DNA of 33,421 nucleotides. It comes from Glycomyces sambucus (GTDB lineage Bacteria > Actinomycetota > Actinomycetes > Mycobacteriales > Micromonosporaceae). Made by a program: the position numbers and the translations under genes. Positions 24,316-32,668 of this stretch are shown in pieces. Position 1 is the first letter of the stretch. Each line of letters starts with the position of its first letter. Location of the stretch: assembly GCF_900102815.1 (NCBI RefSeq), contig NZ_FNGF01000001.1, positions 545,552 to 578,972 of the forward strand, written 5' to 3'. The notes under the pieces are model-generated. The model saw only the letters and a program-made list of their open reading frames with translations. It was not told the origin of the DNA and searched no databases.

Positions 24316-25500
24316 TCAGCTCCGCAGCAGCGCCGCCGTCTGCGAGGCGATCTCTCCTTCTTCGTTGGTCGGAATGACCATCACCGTGATCGGCGACTGC
24401 GGCGTCGAGATGACCGGCCCGCCCGCCGCGTTCGCTGCCTCGTCGAGGTCCACGCCGAGCGCCACGAGCGAGGACAGCGCCCGCGCCCGCACCTCGGCGC
24501 TGTTCTCGCCGATCCCGGCCGTGAACGCGATCGCGTCCGCCCCGCCCAGCGCGGCGATGTACGAGCCGATGTACTTGCGGATGCGGTAGCAGTAGATCTC
24601 CAGGGCGACCTGCGCCGCCCGGTCCCCGGCCGCCGCGGCCTTCTCGATCTCCCGGTTGTCCCCGTGCCCGCTCAGCGCGAGCATCCCCGACCGCTTGTTC
24701 AGGGCCGCGTCGAGGTCCGCGAAGCTCGCGCCCGTCTGACGGTGCATGTGGAAGACGATCGCCGGGTCGATGTCGCCCGAGCGGGTCCCCATGACGAGCC
24801 CTTCGAGCGGCGTCAGGCCCATGGAGGTGTCGATCGAGCGGCCCCGCTCGACGGCCGTCACCGACGCGCCGTTGCCGAGGTGCGCGACGATCACGTTGAC
24901 CTCCTTGGGGCTCTTGCCGAGCAGCTCGGCGGCCCGCCGGGAGACGTAGGCGTGGGAGGTCCCGTGGAAGCCGTACCGCCGCACCCCGTGCTCCTCGCGC
25001 CACTCGCTCGGCACCGCGTACAGGTGGGCGCGCTCGGGCACCGTCGCGTGGAACGCGGTGTCGAACACGGCCACCTGCGGCAGCTTCGGGAAGAGCTTGC
25101 GCGCGGTCCGGATGCCCTCCAGGTTCGCCGGGTTGTGCAGCGGCGCGAGCGCCGACAGCCCGTCGATCGCGCGCTCCACCTCGTCGTCGACGACGACCGG
25201 CTGCACGAACCGCTCGCCGCCGTGGACGACCCGGTGCGCGACCGCGATGAGCCCGGCGTCCGCCAGCGGCGTCCCGTGCTCCTCGAAGGCCGCGACCATG
25301 GCCTCCAGGCCCTCGCCGTAGTCGGCGAAGCGGTCCTCCCGCACGGCCTTCTCCCCCGCGTGCCGGTGGGTGAGGACCGAATCGGACAGTCCGATGCGCT
25401 CGATGAGCCCCGTGGCCGACGCCTCCATGGTCTCGCCGTCGACCAGCTGGTACTTGATCGACGAGGAACCGGAGTTGATCACCAGGACCGGTGCGCTCAT
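24316..25500 (-). CDS. ackA: Acetate kinase
   Basis: A 394-residue acetate kinase, the usual length, interconverting acetyl phosphate plus ADP with acetate plus ATP. The N-terminal phosphate-binding VLVINSGSSSIKYQL (residues 5-19) is typical. Other segments are VVHGGERF (about 111-118), VFDTAFH, the GFHGTSHAYVS signature (about 173-183), HLGNGASV and GLTPLEGLVMGTRSGDIDP. The catalytic Arg and Asp regions are all present. It lies 29 bp downstream of pta on the same strand, the classic pta-ackA operon for overflow acetate metabolism and ATP from acetyl-CoA. The ATG at 25500 is preceded by AGGGGAAG. Confidence 0.97.
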   Translation of the reverse strand: MSAPVLVINSGSSSIKYQLVDGETMEASATGLIERIGLSDSVLTHRHAGEKAVREDRFADYGEGLEAMVAAFEEHGTPLADAGLIAVAHRVVHGGERFVQPVVVDDEVERAIDGLSALAPLHNPANLEGIRTARKLFPKLPQVAVFDTAFHATVPERAHLYAVPSEWREEHGVRRYGFHGTSHAYVSRRAAELLGKSPKEVNVIVAHLGNGASVTAVERGRSIDTSMGLTPLEGLVMGTRSGDIDPAIVFHMHRQTGASFADLDAALNKRSGMLALSGHGDNREIEKAAAAGDRAAQVALEIYCYRIRKYIGSYIAALGGADAIAFTAGIGENSAEVRARALSSLVALGVDLDEAANAAGGPVISTPQSPITVMVIPTNEEGEIASQTAALLRS

Positions 25501-25529
25501 GGCACTTCCCCTCTAGAGCGCCCGCCCGC

Positions 25530-27587
25530 TCAGGCGGTCTGGCTCGCTTGGATCGCGGTGAGCGCGACCGTGTTGACGATGTCCGGCACCGTGGCGCCGC
25601 GCGACAGGTCGTTGACCGGTTTGCGCAGCCCCTGCAGGACCGGGCCGACCGCGACCGCGTTCGCCGAGCGCTGCACGGCCTTGTACAGGTTGTTGCCGGT
25701 GTTCAGGTCGGGCACGATGAAGACCGTGGCCTTCCCGGCGACCTGCGAGTCCGGGAGCTTCGTGCCGGCGACGCCGGCGTCGGCGGCGGCGTCGTACTGG
25801 ATCGGTCCCTCCACCGGGAGGTCGGGTCTGCGGGATCGGACGATCTCGGTCGCCGCCCGGACCTTGTCCACGGCCTCGCCGTGTCCGGAGGTGCCGGTCG
25901 AGTAGGAGAGCATCGCCACCCGCGGTTCCACGCCGAACTCGGCGGCGGTGCCTGCCGAGGATAGCGCGATGTCGGCCAGTTGCCCGGCATCGGGGTTCGG
26001 GTTCACGGCGCAGTCGCCGTAGACGAGCACCCGGTCCTCCAGGCACATGAAGAACACCGAGGAGACCACCGCGACCTCGGGCTTGGTCTTGATGATCTCG
26101 AAGGAGGGCCGGATGGTGTGCGCGGTGGTGTGGACCGCGCCGGAGACCATCCCGTCGGCCATCCCGGTGTGGACCATCATCGTGCCGAAGTACGAGACGT
26201 CGGCGACCTGGTCGTACGCAGCCTCGACCGTGACGCCCTTGTGGGCGCGCAGCCGCGCGTACTCCTTCGCGAAGCGCTCGCGGATCTCGTGGTCGCCGGG
26301 GTTGAGGATCGCGGCCCCGGAGATGTCGACGCCCAGTTGGGCCGCCTGCGAGCGGATCTCGGCCTCGACGCCCAGGAGCGTCAGGCGGGCCACGTCGCGG
26401 CGCATGAGGATCTCGGCGGCCTTGAGGATGCGCGGCTCGGCGCCCTCGGGCAGGACGATGTGCTTGTCGAGGGCCTTCGCGCGCCCGAGCATCGAGTGCT
26501 CGAACATGATCGGCGTGACCACGGCGGGCTTGGAGAGCGCGAGGCGGTCGAGCAGGTCGTCGCCGTCGACGCCCTGGGCGAAGTCCTCTAGGGCGCGGGT
26601 GATCTTGCGCTGGCCGCCCGCGGCGAGGTTGCCGGTGACGTCGCCGACGAGGTTGGCCATGTCGAACGTGTCGTGCTGGACGAGCGCGATCGGCAGGCGG
26701 GAGTCGAGGCCGGCGACGATGTCGAGGATCTGGGGCTCGGGCCGGATGCCGCCGGTGAGGAAGACCGCGGACAGGCTCGGGGTGCCTTCGGCGAGGTGGG
26801 CGGCGATGAGGCCGAGGAGGACCTCGGAGCGGTCGCCGGGGAGGATCACGGCCTTGCCGTCGGCGAGGCGCGTGAGGAGGTTGGGGAGGGTCATGGCCGC
26901 CACGACGACGTCGCCGACGGTGCGGGTGAAGACGTCGGGGTCCCCGGAGATGAGGGTCGCGTCGGCGGCCTCGATGAGCTCGCCGACCGTGGGGGCGATG
27001 AGCTCGGGGTCCTCGACGACGACGCCGGTGCCCGGGTGGGCGTCCTGGACGAGGCCGGCGTCCGCGGCGTCGACGCGGTTGACGACGGTGCCGAGGACCG
27101 TCGCGTGGTCGGCCTCGGCCTGGGCGGTGCCGAAGCGGAGCGCGGCGGCGATGTCGGCCGGGCTCTTGCGGTGGCCGGTGACGATGAGGAGCATCGGCGC
27201 GGCGAGGTTGACCGCCACGCGGGTGTTGTAGGCGAACTCGACCGGGGACGAGACGTCGGAGAAGTCGGAGCCGACGACGAGGACGACCTCGTGCTTGTCG
27301 GCGAGTTCGTGGTAGCGCTCGACGATCTCGGTGAGCGCGGCGTCCGCGTCGGCGCGGACGTCCGAATAGGTCACGCCGACGGAGGCGGCGTAGGACGCGG
27401 GGAGGCGGTACTGGTCGCGGAGGAGGGTGATGATCGGGTCGCCGGCGTCCGTATGGTCGTCGCGGACGATGGGGCGGTAGACGGCGACGGACCCGGCGCG
27501 CCTGGTGAGCAGGTCCATGACGCCGACCGCCACCGTCGATTTGCCGCTGCCGGGGTCCAGGCTGGCGAGGTAGAGACTTTGAGCCAC
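25530..27587 (-). CDS. pta: Phosphate acetyltransferase, long form
   Basis: A 685-residue phosphotransacetylase, acetyl-CoA plus Pi to acetyl phosphate plus CoA. The N-terminal P-loop domain has LASLDPGSGKSTVAVG (residues about 7-22), followed by a DRTGG-type domain. The C-terminal PTA_PTB catalytic domain (about 360-680) has MFEHSMLGRAKALDKHIVLP and LSYSTGTSGHGE. The start is GTG at 27587, opening VAQSLYLAS; the frame stays open further upstream, antisense to non-coding sequence and citrate synthase, but that is not gene-like. GTG has no ribosome site and follows TAGCGT (minus, 27595-27600) by 7 nt, so it is probably leaderless. It forms an operon with ackA. Confidence 0.95.
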   Translation of the reverse strand: MAQSLYLASLDPGSGKSTVAVGVMDLLTRRAGSVAVYRPIVRDDHTDAGDPIITLLRDQYRLPASYAASVGVTYSDVRADADAALTEIVERYHELADKHEVVLVVGSDFSDVSSPVEFAYNTRVAVNLAAPMLLIVTGHRKSPADIAAALRFGTAQAEADHATVLGTVVNRVDAADAGLVQDAHPGTGVVVEDPELIAPTVGELIEAADATLISGDPDVFTRTVGDVVVAAMTLPNLLTRLADGKAVILPGDRSEVLLGLIAAHLAEGTPSLSAVFLTGGIRPEPQILDIVAGLDSRLPIALVQHDTFDMANLVGDVTGNLAAGGQRKITRALEDFAQGVDGDDLLDRLALSKPAVVTPIMFEHSMLGRAKALDKHIVLPEGAEPRILKAAEILMRRDVARLTLLGVEAEIRSQAAQLGVDISGAAILNPGDHEIRERFAKEYARLRAHKGVTVEAAYDQVADVSYFGTMMVHTGMADGMVSGAVHTTAHTIRPSFEIIKTKPEVAVVSSVFFMCLEDRVLVYGDCAVNPNPDAGQLADIALSSAGTAAEFGVEPRVAMLSYSTGTSGHGEAVDKVRAATEIVRSRRPDLPVEGPIQYDAAADAGVAGTKLPDSQVAGKATVFIVPDLNTGNNLYKAVQRSANAVAVGPVLQGLRKPVNDLSRGATVPDIVNTVALTAIQASQTA

Positions 27588-27779
27588 GGCTCCAACGCTA
27601 TCCACCCCGTGCGAGCCCCGCAGGCGATCTGCGCCCGGGCTCACCTGTGAGCTTCGGCGGGATCGCGAGCGGGGGGTGGGCGGGCGGGTCCTCCATCCCG
27701 AACCCCCACCCTCCCGGGGAAGAATAAGGTCCCAGCCTCGCACCGGGGTCCGACAGAAACCGGCCCGCTCCGCGGCCGT

Positions 27780-27797
27780 GTCACACGAAGGTGTGAC
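27780..27797. promoter_or_regulatory. Inverted repeat upstream of pta
   Basis: GTCACAC (27780-27786) and GTGTGAC (27791-27797) are perfect arms around GAAG. It lies about 190 bp upstream of pta and is not part of the nearby citrate-synthase terminator. It is a possible CRP-like or other dimer site (TGTCACACGAAGGTGTGAC context), or a small hairpin. Confidence 0.35.
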
Positions 27798-27834
27798 CGG
27801 GCGCGAGGCGCGCTCGCAGCAACGGGGCGTCGTA

Positions 27835-27865
27835 CCGGAGGGCCCGCCGCAGGCGGGCCCTCCGG
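27835..27865 (-). terminator. Hairpin terminator of citrate synthase gene
   Basis: A perfect 14-bp stem (27835-27848 and 27852-27865, core GAGGGCCCGCC) with loop GCA begins 7 bp after the citrate synthase stop codon on the minus strand. It separates that gene from pta. Confidence 0.82.
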
Positions 27866-27871
27866 CCGGTC

Positions 27872-29017
27872 TCATTCGGCGAAGCCGCCTTCGGGGACCG
27901 GGACGGGCGGCGGGGTGCCCACGTACTTGGCCCGCGGGCGGATGATCTTGGAGTCGCGGGCCTGTTCGAGGATGTTCGCGCTCCAGCCGACCACGCGGCT
28001 GGTCGTGAACGTCGGCGTGAACATCGGGCGCGGCACGCCCGCCAGCTCCATCACCACGCCCGCGTAGAACTCGACGTTCGTGTAGAGCTTGCGGCCGGGC
28101 TTGACCTCGGCGAGGATCTCGACCACGCGGCGCTCCACGGTCTTGGCGAAGTCCACGATGCCGCCGCCGAACTCGTCGGCGACCGAGCGCAGGTGGATCG
28201 AGCGCGGGTCGTCGGTCTTGTAGACGGCGTGCCCGAAGCCCATGATGCGGCGCCCGGCCTCCAGCTCGCCGCGGATCCACGCGTCGATGTTGTCGGGGCC
28301 GCCGATCGCGTCGAGCGCGTCGAGGGCCCGGGCGGGCGCGCCGCCGTGGAGCGGGCCCGAGAGGGCGCCCACGGCGCCGACGAGGGCCGCGCCGAGGTCG
28401 GCGCCGGTGGAGGCGATGACGCGGGCGGTGAACGTGGAGGCGTTGAACCCGTGGTCGATCGTGAGGATCAGGTAGTGCTCCACCGCCCTCGCGGCCTCGG
28501 CCGAGGGCACCTCGCCGGTCATCATGTACAGGTAGTTCGCCGCGTAGCCGAGGTCTTCTCGCGGATCGAGCGGTTCCTGGCCCTGCTGGAGGCGCCACAT
28601 GGCGGTGAGGATCGCGGGCGTGACGGCGCACGCGAACAGGGCGTCGTCGGCGCGAGCGGCCTCGTCGATGTCGAGGACGGGCCGCATGGGCCGGGCGGCG
28701 CACGCGGCCGACAGCGCGGTGCGCAGGCCGTCCAGCGGGGAGGCCGCGGCCAGGTGCGGCAGCAGCTCGCGCAGCTGCGGGGTGAGGGTGCGGTAGGGGG
28801 CCACCTGGGCCTTGAAGGCGTCGAGCTGCGCGCGGGTGGGCAGCTCGGCGTGGGTCATGAGGTACCAGACCTGCTCGAAGGAGCAGTGCTGGGCGAGTTC
28901 GACGGCGTTGTACTGCCGGTAGTGGTAGAAGCCCTCCTCGCCGCGGACGTCGCCGATCTCCGTGTCGGCGACGATGACGCGGTCGAGGCCCTTGGGGACT
29001 TCGATGAATTCGGGCAT
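27872..29017 (-). CDS. Citrate synthase (CitA/citrate synthase 2 type)
   Basis: A 381-residue short-form citrate or 2-methylcitrate synthase. It condenses acetyl-CoA (or propionyl-CoA) with oxaloacetate. Visible active-site segments are TIDHGFNASTF (187-197), GPLHGGAP (221-228, H224), GFGHAVYK (260-267, H263) and the arginine-bearing end region. The usual catalytic NVDFYSG reads NVEFYAG, with Glu316 where Asp is expected; I recall similar wording in actinobacterial citrate synthase 2 proteins, but cannot check this. The ATG at 29017 has GGAGGA 4-5 nt upstream. It is the third gene of an acetyl-CoA cluster on this strand, separated from pta by a terminator. Confidence 0.92.
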   Translation of the reverse strand: MPEFIEVPKGLDRVIVADTEIGDVRGEEGFYHYRQYNAVELAQHCSFEQVWYLMTHAELPTRAQLDAFKAQVAPYRTLTPQLRELLPHLAAASPLDGLRTALSAACAARPMRPVLDIDEAARADDALFACAVTPAILTAMWRLQQGQEPLDPREDLGYAANYLYMMTGEVPSAEAARAVEHYLILTIDHGFNASTFTARVIASTGADLGAALVGAVGALSGPLHGGAPARALDALDAIGGPDNIDAWIRGELEAGRRIMGFGHAVYKTDDPRSIHLRSVADEFGGGIVDFAKTVERRVVEILAEVKPGRKLYTNVEFYAGVVMELAGVPRPMFTPTFTTSRVVGWSANILEQARDSKIIRPRAKYVGTPPPVPVPEGGFAE

Positions 29018-29204
29018 TGGGTCCTCCTCCGCTCGGTTCGCTGTCAGCCTACGGGATTTCGTGACGGATAGGCCCGAACGCCGACCCGGGGACCCGCCGC
29101 GGGCGCGGCCCGGTCAGACTGGTGCGGAACAGGTTTCTAGAGCGGCCCTCGGCTCCGTATCCGGCTCGGGGGCGTTCGCAGGACGCTCCGAACGAGGTTT
29201 GCAC

Positions 29205-30656
29205 GTGGATTCCGGGACCCTCCTCTCCGGCCGCTACCGGCTGGACCGGCCCATCGACTCCGGCGCCATGGGCGCGGTCTGGCGCGCGCGGGACGAGCGC
29301 CTGGACCGCGACGTGGCCGTGAAGGTCCTCCTGCCCGGCCTCGACGGCGCCGGCGAGCGCTTCGAGCGCGAGGCGAAGACCCTCGCGAGCCTCAAGGGCC
29401 CGAACTACGTGGAGGTCTACGACTTCGGCGAGGAGCTCGACGGCGACCGCACCGTGCACTACCTGGTGATGGAGCTGGTCGAGGGCGTCTCGCTGGCGCG
29501 GCTCCTCGCGCGCGAGGAGCGCCTGGACGCGGACCGCGCGATGCGGATCGTCGCCGAGGCCGCCGACGCGCTCGGCGCGGCGCACCGCCGCGGGATCGTG
29601 CACCGCGACGTCAAGCCCGCGAACCTCCTCATCGACGCCGACGACCGGGTCCGGGTGGTGGACTTCGGGATCTCGCTGCTGGTGGACCGCTCGCGGCTGA
29701 CCGACAGCAAGGAGGTGCTGGGGACCGTCCCGTACGTGTCGCCCGAGCGCCTGCGGAACCAGGACGTGACCGGCAGCTCGGACCTGTACTCGCTCGGCGC
29801 GGTCGCGTACGAGTGCCTGACGGGCGCGCCGCCGTTCCCCGCGCAGGACCCCATGGCGGTCATCCACAGCCACCTGTACGAGGAGCCGCCTCCGCTGCCG
29901 GAGACGGTGCCGCCACCGGTCGCGTCGGTGGTGTCCCGGTCGCTGCGCAAGGACCCGGCCGAGCGCTGGGAGTCGGGCGAGGTGCTGGCGGAGGCGTGCC
30001 GGCTGGCGGCCACGGGCGAGATCGCGGTGCCGCCTCCGGCTCCCGCCGCTCCTGCGGCGGTGCCGGACGGCGAGCGGCCGCGGAGCCGGAAGCGCCTGGC
30101 GCTCTTGACGATCGCGACCGTGCTCGCGGCGGCGGTGCTCGGGGTGGTGGTCTGGAGCCCGTGGACTGGGGACGGCCCGCTGGGCCCGGGCGCGGGTGAG
30201 GAGTCCTCCTTGGCCGACGCCGACGAGGCGGCGGGCGAGCCGACCGCGACCGGGACGGGCAGTCCTTCCGCGTCGGCGTTCGAGACCGAGTCGCCCGCGG
30301 CCGAGGAGTCCGAGTCGGCCGCGGAGGGCGGCAGCGAAGGCGGCGGGTCCGAAGGGGACGCCGAGGAGACCCATGGCGGCGAGGAGGAGCAGGAGCAGCC
30401 CGACGAGCCCAAGAGTGGGACCACCGAGCTGCCGCGGGTGACCGGGATGACGACGTTCGAGGCCCGCGACTACCTGGAGGGCGAGGGGTTCTCCAACGTG
30501 GTCCCCGACGTGGGCTACTACATGATCTCCCCCGAGCCGGCGCACTGCGCGGTCGTGCAGCAGTTCCCGTCCGCGGGTTCCACGGTGGACTACGCGGACC
30601 AGGTGACGCTCTCGTACCACAGCCGCAATGCCGAGGGCACCACATGCGAGTGGTGA
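29205..30656 (+). CDS. Membrane Ser/Thr protein kinase with one PASTA domain
   Basis: A 483-residue Hanks-type kinase. The kinase domain (about 10-270) has lysine K40 in VAVKVLL, the catalytic loop HRDVKPANLL (133-142), DFG at 153-155 and an SPER in place of APE. The glycine loop reads IDSGAMGAVW, so the first glycine of GxGxxG is Asp. One membrane helix (about 297-317) is followed by a long acidic Ser/Glu/Gly linker and one PASTA domain (about 409-472) outside the cell, with C448 and C481 that could pair. PASTA domains bind peptidoglycan fragments; PknB-type kinases usually have several. GTG at 29205 has ACGAGG 7 nt upstream. It is divergent from citrate synthase. Confidence 0.93.
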   Translation: MDSGTLLSGRYRLDRPIDSGAMGAVWRARDERLDRDVAVKVLLPGLDGAGERFEREAKTLASLKGPNYVEVYDFGEELDGDRTVHYLVMELVEGVSLARLLAREERLDADRAMRIVAEAADALGAAHRRGIVHRDVKPANLLIDADDRVRVVDFGISLLVDRSRLTDSKEVLGTVPYVSPERLRNQDVTGSSDLYSLGAVAYECLTGAPPFPAQDPMAVIHSHLYEEPPPLPETVPPPVASVVSRSLRKDPAERWESGEVLAEACRLAATGEIAVPPPAPAAPAAVPDGERPRSRKRLALLTIATVLAAAVLGVVVWSPWTGDGPLGPGAGEESSLADADEAAGEPTATGTGSPSASAFETESPAAEESESAAEGGSEGGGSEGDAEETHGGEEEQEQPDEPKSGTTELPRVTGMTTFEARDYLEGEGFSNVVPDVGYYMISPEPAHCAVVQQFPSAGSTVDYADQVTLSYHSRNAEGTTCEW

Positions 30657-30671
30657 AAGGGACGGTGCGGG

Positions 30672-30700
30672 TTGACCGCCCGGGCCCCGGTCTGGATGAT
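30672..30700 (+). promoter_or_regulatory. Promoter of small membrane protein gene
   Basis: TTGACC (30672-30677), a 17-bp spacer and GATGAT (30695-30700) form a reasonable -35/-10 pair between the kinase stop codon and the small gene at 30762, giving a leader of about 55 nt. Confidence 0.42.
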
Positions 30701-30761
30701 GGAACGGGCGACCGGTACAACAGTCCCTGCACGGTCACCTGCTGAAGCGATTGGTCTGAAG

Positions 30762-30944
30762 ATGGAAGATAATCTGGGCGCCGCCCCCGGCGTGGTCGTC
30801 GGGGTCCTGCTCATCATCGCGGCGGTCATGTGGTTCTCCCCCGGCGCCCGCCACAAGTTCCGCAAGGCGACCCTGTGGCTGGTGATCGTCGCGGTCGCGA
30901 TGATCATCATCTTCGGCTACCTGAACGCCGGGCAGGAAGCCTAG
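30762..30944 (+). CDS. Small two-TM membrane protein
   Basis: A 60-residue protein, MEDNLGAAPGVVVGVLLIIA then AVMWFSPGARHKFRKATLWL, with two membrane helices (about 8-26 and 37-54) and a basic turn between them. The family is unknown. The ATG at 30762 is the only start giving a clean two-helix protein; the ribosome site is weak (TGAAG). It follows the Ser/Thr kinase by 105 bp, probably from its own promoter, and ends at a strong intrinsic terminator. A role as a kinase substrate or partner would be a guess. Confidence 0.68.
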   Translation: MEDNLGAAPGVVVGVLLIIAAVMWFSPGARHKFRKATLWLVIVAVAMIIIFGYLNAGQEA

Positions 30945-30953
30945 AACCCGTAT

Positions 30954-30996
30954 TCCCGCAGCTCGACGGCCTCGGGGCCGTGCTGCGGGATTTTTT
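30954..30996 (+). terminator. Intrinsic terminator with T run
   Basis: CCCGCAGC (30955-30962) and GCTGCGGG (30982-30989) form the outer stem and ACGGCC with GGCCGT the inner one. TTTTTT follows directly at 30991-30996. It is the only classical T-tailed terminator in the window and closes the kinase/small-protein unit. Confidence 0.9.
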
Positions 30997-31008
30997 CGGC
31001 CCGCCTAT

Positions 31009-31060
31009 TGGAACAGATCGTTCCGGTCTGCTATAGTGGAATCAAACGTTCCGTTCCACT
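31009..31060 (+). promoter_or_regulatory. GGAAC-N5-GTTCC promoter with second operator, MFS gene
   Basis: TGGAAC (31009-31014) and TATAGT (31032-31037) form a -35/-10 pair with a 17-bp spacer. The -35 is the left arm of GGAAC-N5-GTTCC (31010-31024), followed by GG and TCTG. A second, overlapping set of half-sites lies downstream: AGTGGAA (31035-31041) with TTCCACT (31054-31060), and AACGTTCCGTTCCACT (31045-31060), which is identical to 7867-7882. Two sites straddling the start suggest strong repression by the TetR protein encoded at 32669. Confidence 0.78.
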
Positions 31061-31086
31061 GAATTCGGATCAGCCCGGAGGCTACC

Positions 31087-32559
31087 GTGACCGTCATCCT
31101 CGAGACCCCCGCCGACGACGCGAAGGTCGACGACACTCCCCGAGCGGCCGAGCCGCGGACCTTCCCGCACCGCTGGCTGGGCCTCATCGCGATCCTCTCC
31201 GCGACCCTCCTCAACCTCCTCGACGCCTCGATCGTCAACGTCGCCGCCCCGGCGATCCGGTCCGAGCTCGGCGGCACCGCCGCGACCCTCCAGTGGCTCT
31301 CGGCCGGCTACACCCTCGCCCTCGCGATCGGCCTGCTGACCGGCGGCCGGCTCGGGGACATGTTCGGCCGCAAGAAGGTCCTCATGCTCGGCCTGGTCGG
31401 GTTCCTCGCCGCCTCGCTCGCCTGCGGCGCCGCCGGGACCATCGAGGTCCTGCTCGCCGCCCGCGTCGTGCAGGGGATCTTCGCCGCGGTCATGGTGCCG
31501 CAGTGCTTCGGCCTGATCCGCGACATGTTCGGCCGCGACATGGGCAAGGCGTACGCGCTGTTCGGCCCCGCCATCGGGCTCGCCACGATCGCCGGACCGG
31601 TCGTCGCCGGCCTCCTGGTCGACGCCGACCTGCTCGGGACGGGCTGGCGCTCGATCTTCCTCATCAACCTGCCGCTCGGCGCCGCCGCGATCGTCCTCGG
31701 CGCGAAGATCCTCCCGGCCGGCGCCCCCGCCGTCAAGGGCCTGAAGCTCGACCTCGGCGGCGCGCTCCTGGCCGCCGCGGGCATGTGCCTGCTGCTCGTG
31801 CCGCTGGTCGAGGGCCGCGAGCTCGGCTGGCCGGCCTGGTCGGTCGCGATGCTGATCGCCTCCGTCCCGGTCCTGGCCCTGTTCGCCTGGACCCAGGCCC
31901 GCCGCGCCCGCTCCGGCCGCACCGCGCTGGTCGAGCTGAGCGTCTTCAAGAAGCGCTCGTACACCTCCGGCATCGCGTTCGTGGTGGTCTTCTTCGGCGC
32001 CGTCACCGGCTTCTCGCTCGCGGTCGGCCTGTTCCTCCAGCTCGGCCTCGGCTTCGGCCCGCTCCAGGCGAGCCTGGCGATGGCCGCCTGGGCGGTCGGC
32101 GCGTTCGTCGGCTCGGGCTCCAGCGCGGCGCTCGCCCCGAAGCTCGGCCGCGGGGTGCTGCACGTCGGCCTCGCCACGATGACGGTCGGCCTGGCGATCG
32201 TGTGGTTCCAGTTCGGCGCCGAGACGACGCCGGGCACCTGGGCCCTCTCCCCCGCGTTCGCGGTCTTCGGGATCGGGATGGGCATGATCTTCGTGCCGCT
32301 GTTCGGGATCATCACCGGCGAGCTGGAGGACCACGAGGTCGGCTCCGCGTCGGGGCTCCTGGAGTCCTTCCAGCAGGGCGCCTCGGCGCTCGGGGTCGCC
32401 GGGCTCGGGACGGTGTTCTTCGGGCAGTTCGCGATCGGCGGGAGCCCGGTCGAGGCGATGCAGGCGGCGCAGCTGGTGACGGGGCTGACCGTGGCCCTCA
32501 CGCTGGTGGCCTTCCTGGTCGCGTTCGGCCTGCCGAAGCAGGCGAAGGCCGGCCACTGA
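31087..32559 (+). CDS. DHA2-type MFS multidrug exporter (EmrB/QacA family)
   Basis: A 490-residue major facilitator of the 14-helix DHA2 type. A hydrophilic N-terminus (1-30) precedes TM1 with NLLDASIVNVAAPAI (about 44-58). Motif A, GGRLGDMFGRKK, is at about 87-98, a GxxAGPVxAG-like motif C (GLATIAGPVVAGLL) at about 165-178, and QQGASALGVAGLGTVF near the C-terminus. It probably expels a toxic organic compound using the proton gradient. GTG at 31087 has CGGAGG 5 nt upstream. Two operator sites precede it and a tetR gene follows on the same strand, the usual self-contained efflux cassette. Confidence 0.93.
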   Translation: MTVILETPADDAKVDDTPRAAEPRTFPHRWLGLIAILSATLLNLLDASIVNVAAPAIRSELGGTAATLQWLSAGYTLALAIGLLTGGRLGDMFGRKKVLMLGLVGFLAASLACGAAGTIEVLLAARVVQGIFAAVMVPQCFGLIRDMFGRDMGKAYALFGPAIGLATIAGPVVAGLLVDADLLGTGWRSIFLINLPLGAAAIVLGAKILPAGAPAVKGLKLDLGGALLAAAGMCLLLVPLVEGRELGWPAWSVAMLIASVPVLALFAWTQARRARSGRTALVELSVFKKRSYTSGIAFVVVFFGAVTGFSLAVGLFLQLGLGFGPLQASLAMAAWAVGAFVGSGSSAALAPKLGRGVLHVGLATMTVGLAIVWFQFGAETTPGTWALSPAFAVFGIGMGMIFVPLFGIITGELEDHEVGSASGLLESFQQGASALGVAGLGTVFFGQFAIGGSPVEAMQAAQLVTGLTVALTLVAFLVAFGLPKQAKAGH

Positions 32560-32572
32560 CCCTCCGCGAGCC

Positions 32573-32610
32573 GCCTCGCCGGCCGTGCCTCCGGGCGCGG
32601 CCGGCGAGGC
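32573..32610 (+). terminator. Hairpin terminator between MFS and tetR genes
   Basis: GCCTCGCCGGCCG (32573-32585) pairs perfectly with CGGCCGGCGAGGC (32598-32610) around a 12-nt loop. It lies 13 bp after the MFS stop codon and before the separate tetR promoter. Confidence 0.8.
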
Positions 32611-32631
32611 CGCAGCACCAGAAAGCACAGT

Positions 32632-32661
32632 CAGAATGAACCGCTCTGTTCCGGATAGGAT
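32632..32661 (+). promoter_or_regulatory. TetR autoregulatory operator and leaderless -10
   Basis: Read on the minus strand the site is CGGAAC (32653-32648), five bases, GGTTC, two bases and TCTG (32635-32632): the same order and spacing as the DinB-like and MFS operators, with two mismatches in the right arm. On the plus strand it overlaps TAGGAT (32656-32661), 7 nt before the ATG at 32669. Autorepression is inferred. Confidence 0.58.
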
Positions 32662-32668
32662 GCGTGCC

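Noticed and set aside
25530..28703. A 1057-codon frame suggesting pta fused to an N-terminal domain
   Set aside because: The extra N-terminus is antisense-like sequence over citrate synthase and the intergenic terminator. Normal pta homology begins at the GTG at 27587.
31009..31037. ECF sigma-factor promoter with a GGAAC -35 box
   Set aside because: GGAAC resembles ECF -35 boxes, but the 17-bp spacing to TAnnnT -10 boxes, the conserved GTTCC dyad and the adjacent tetR gene fit an operator over a housekeeping promoter better. Not fully excluded.
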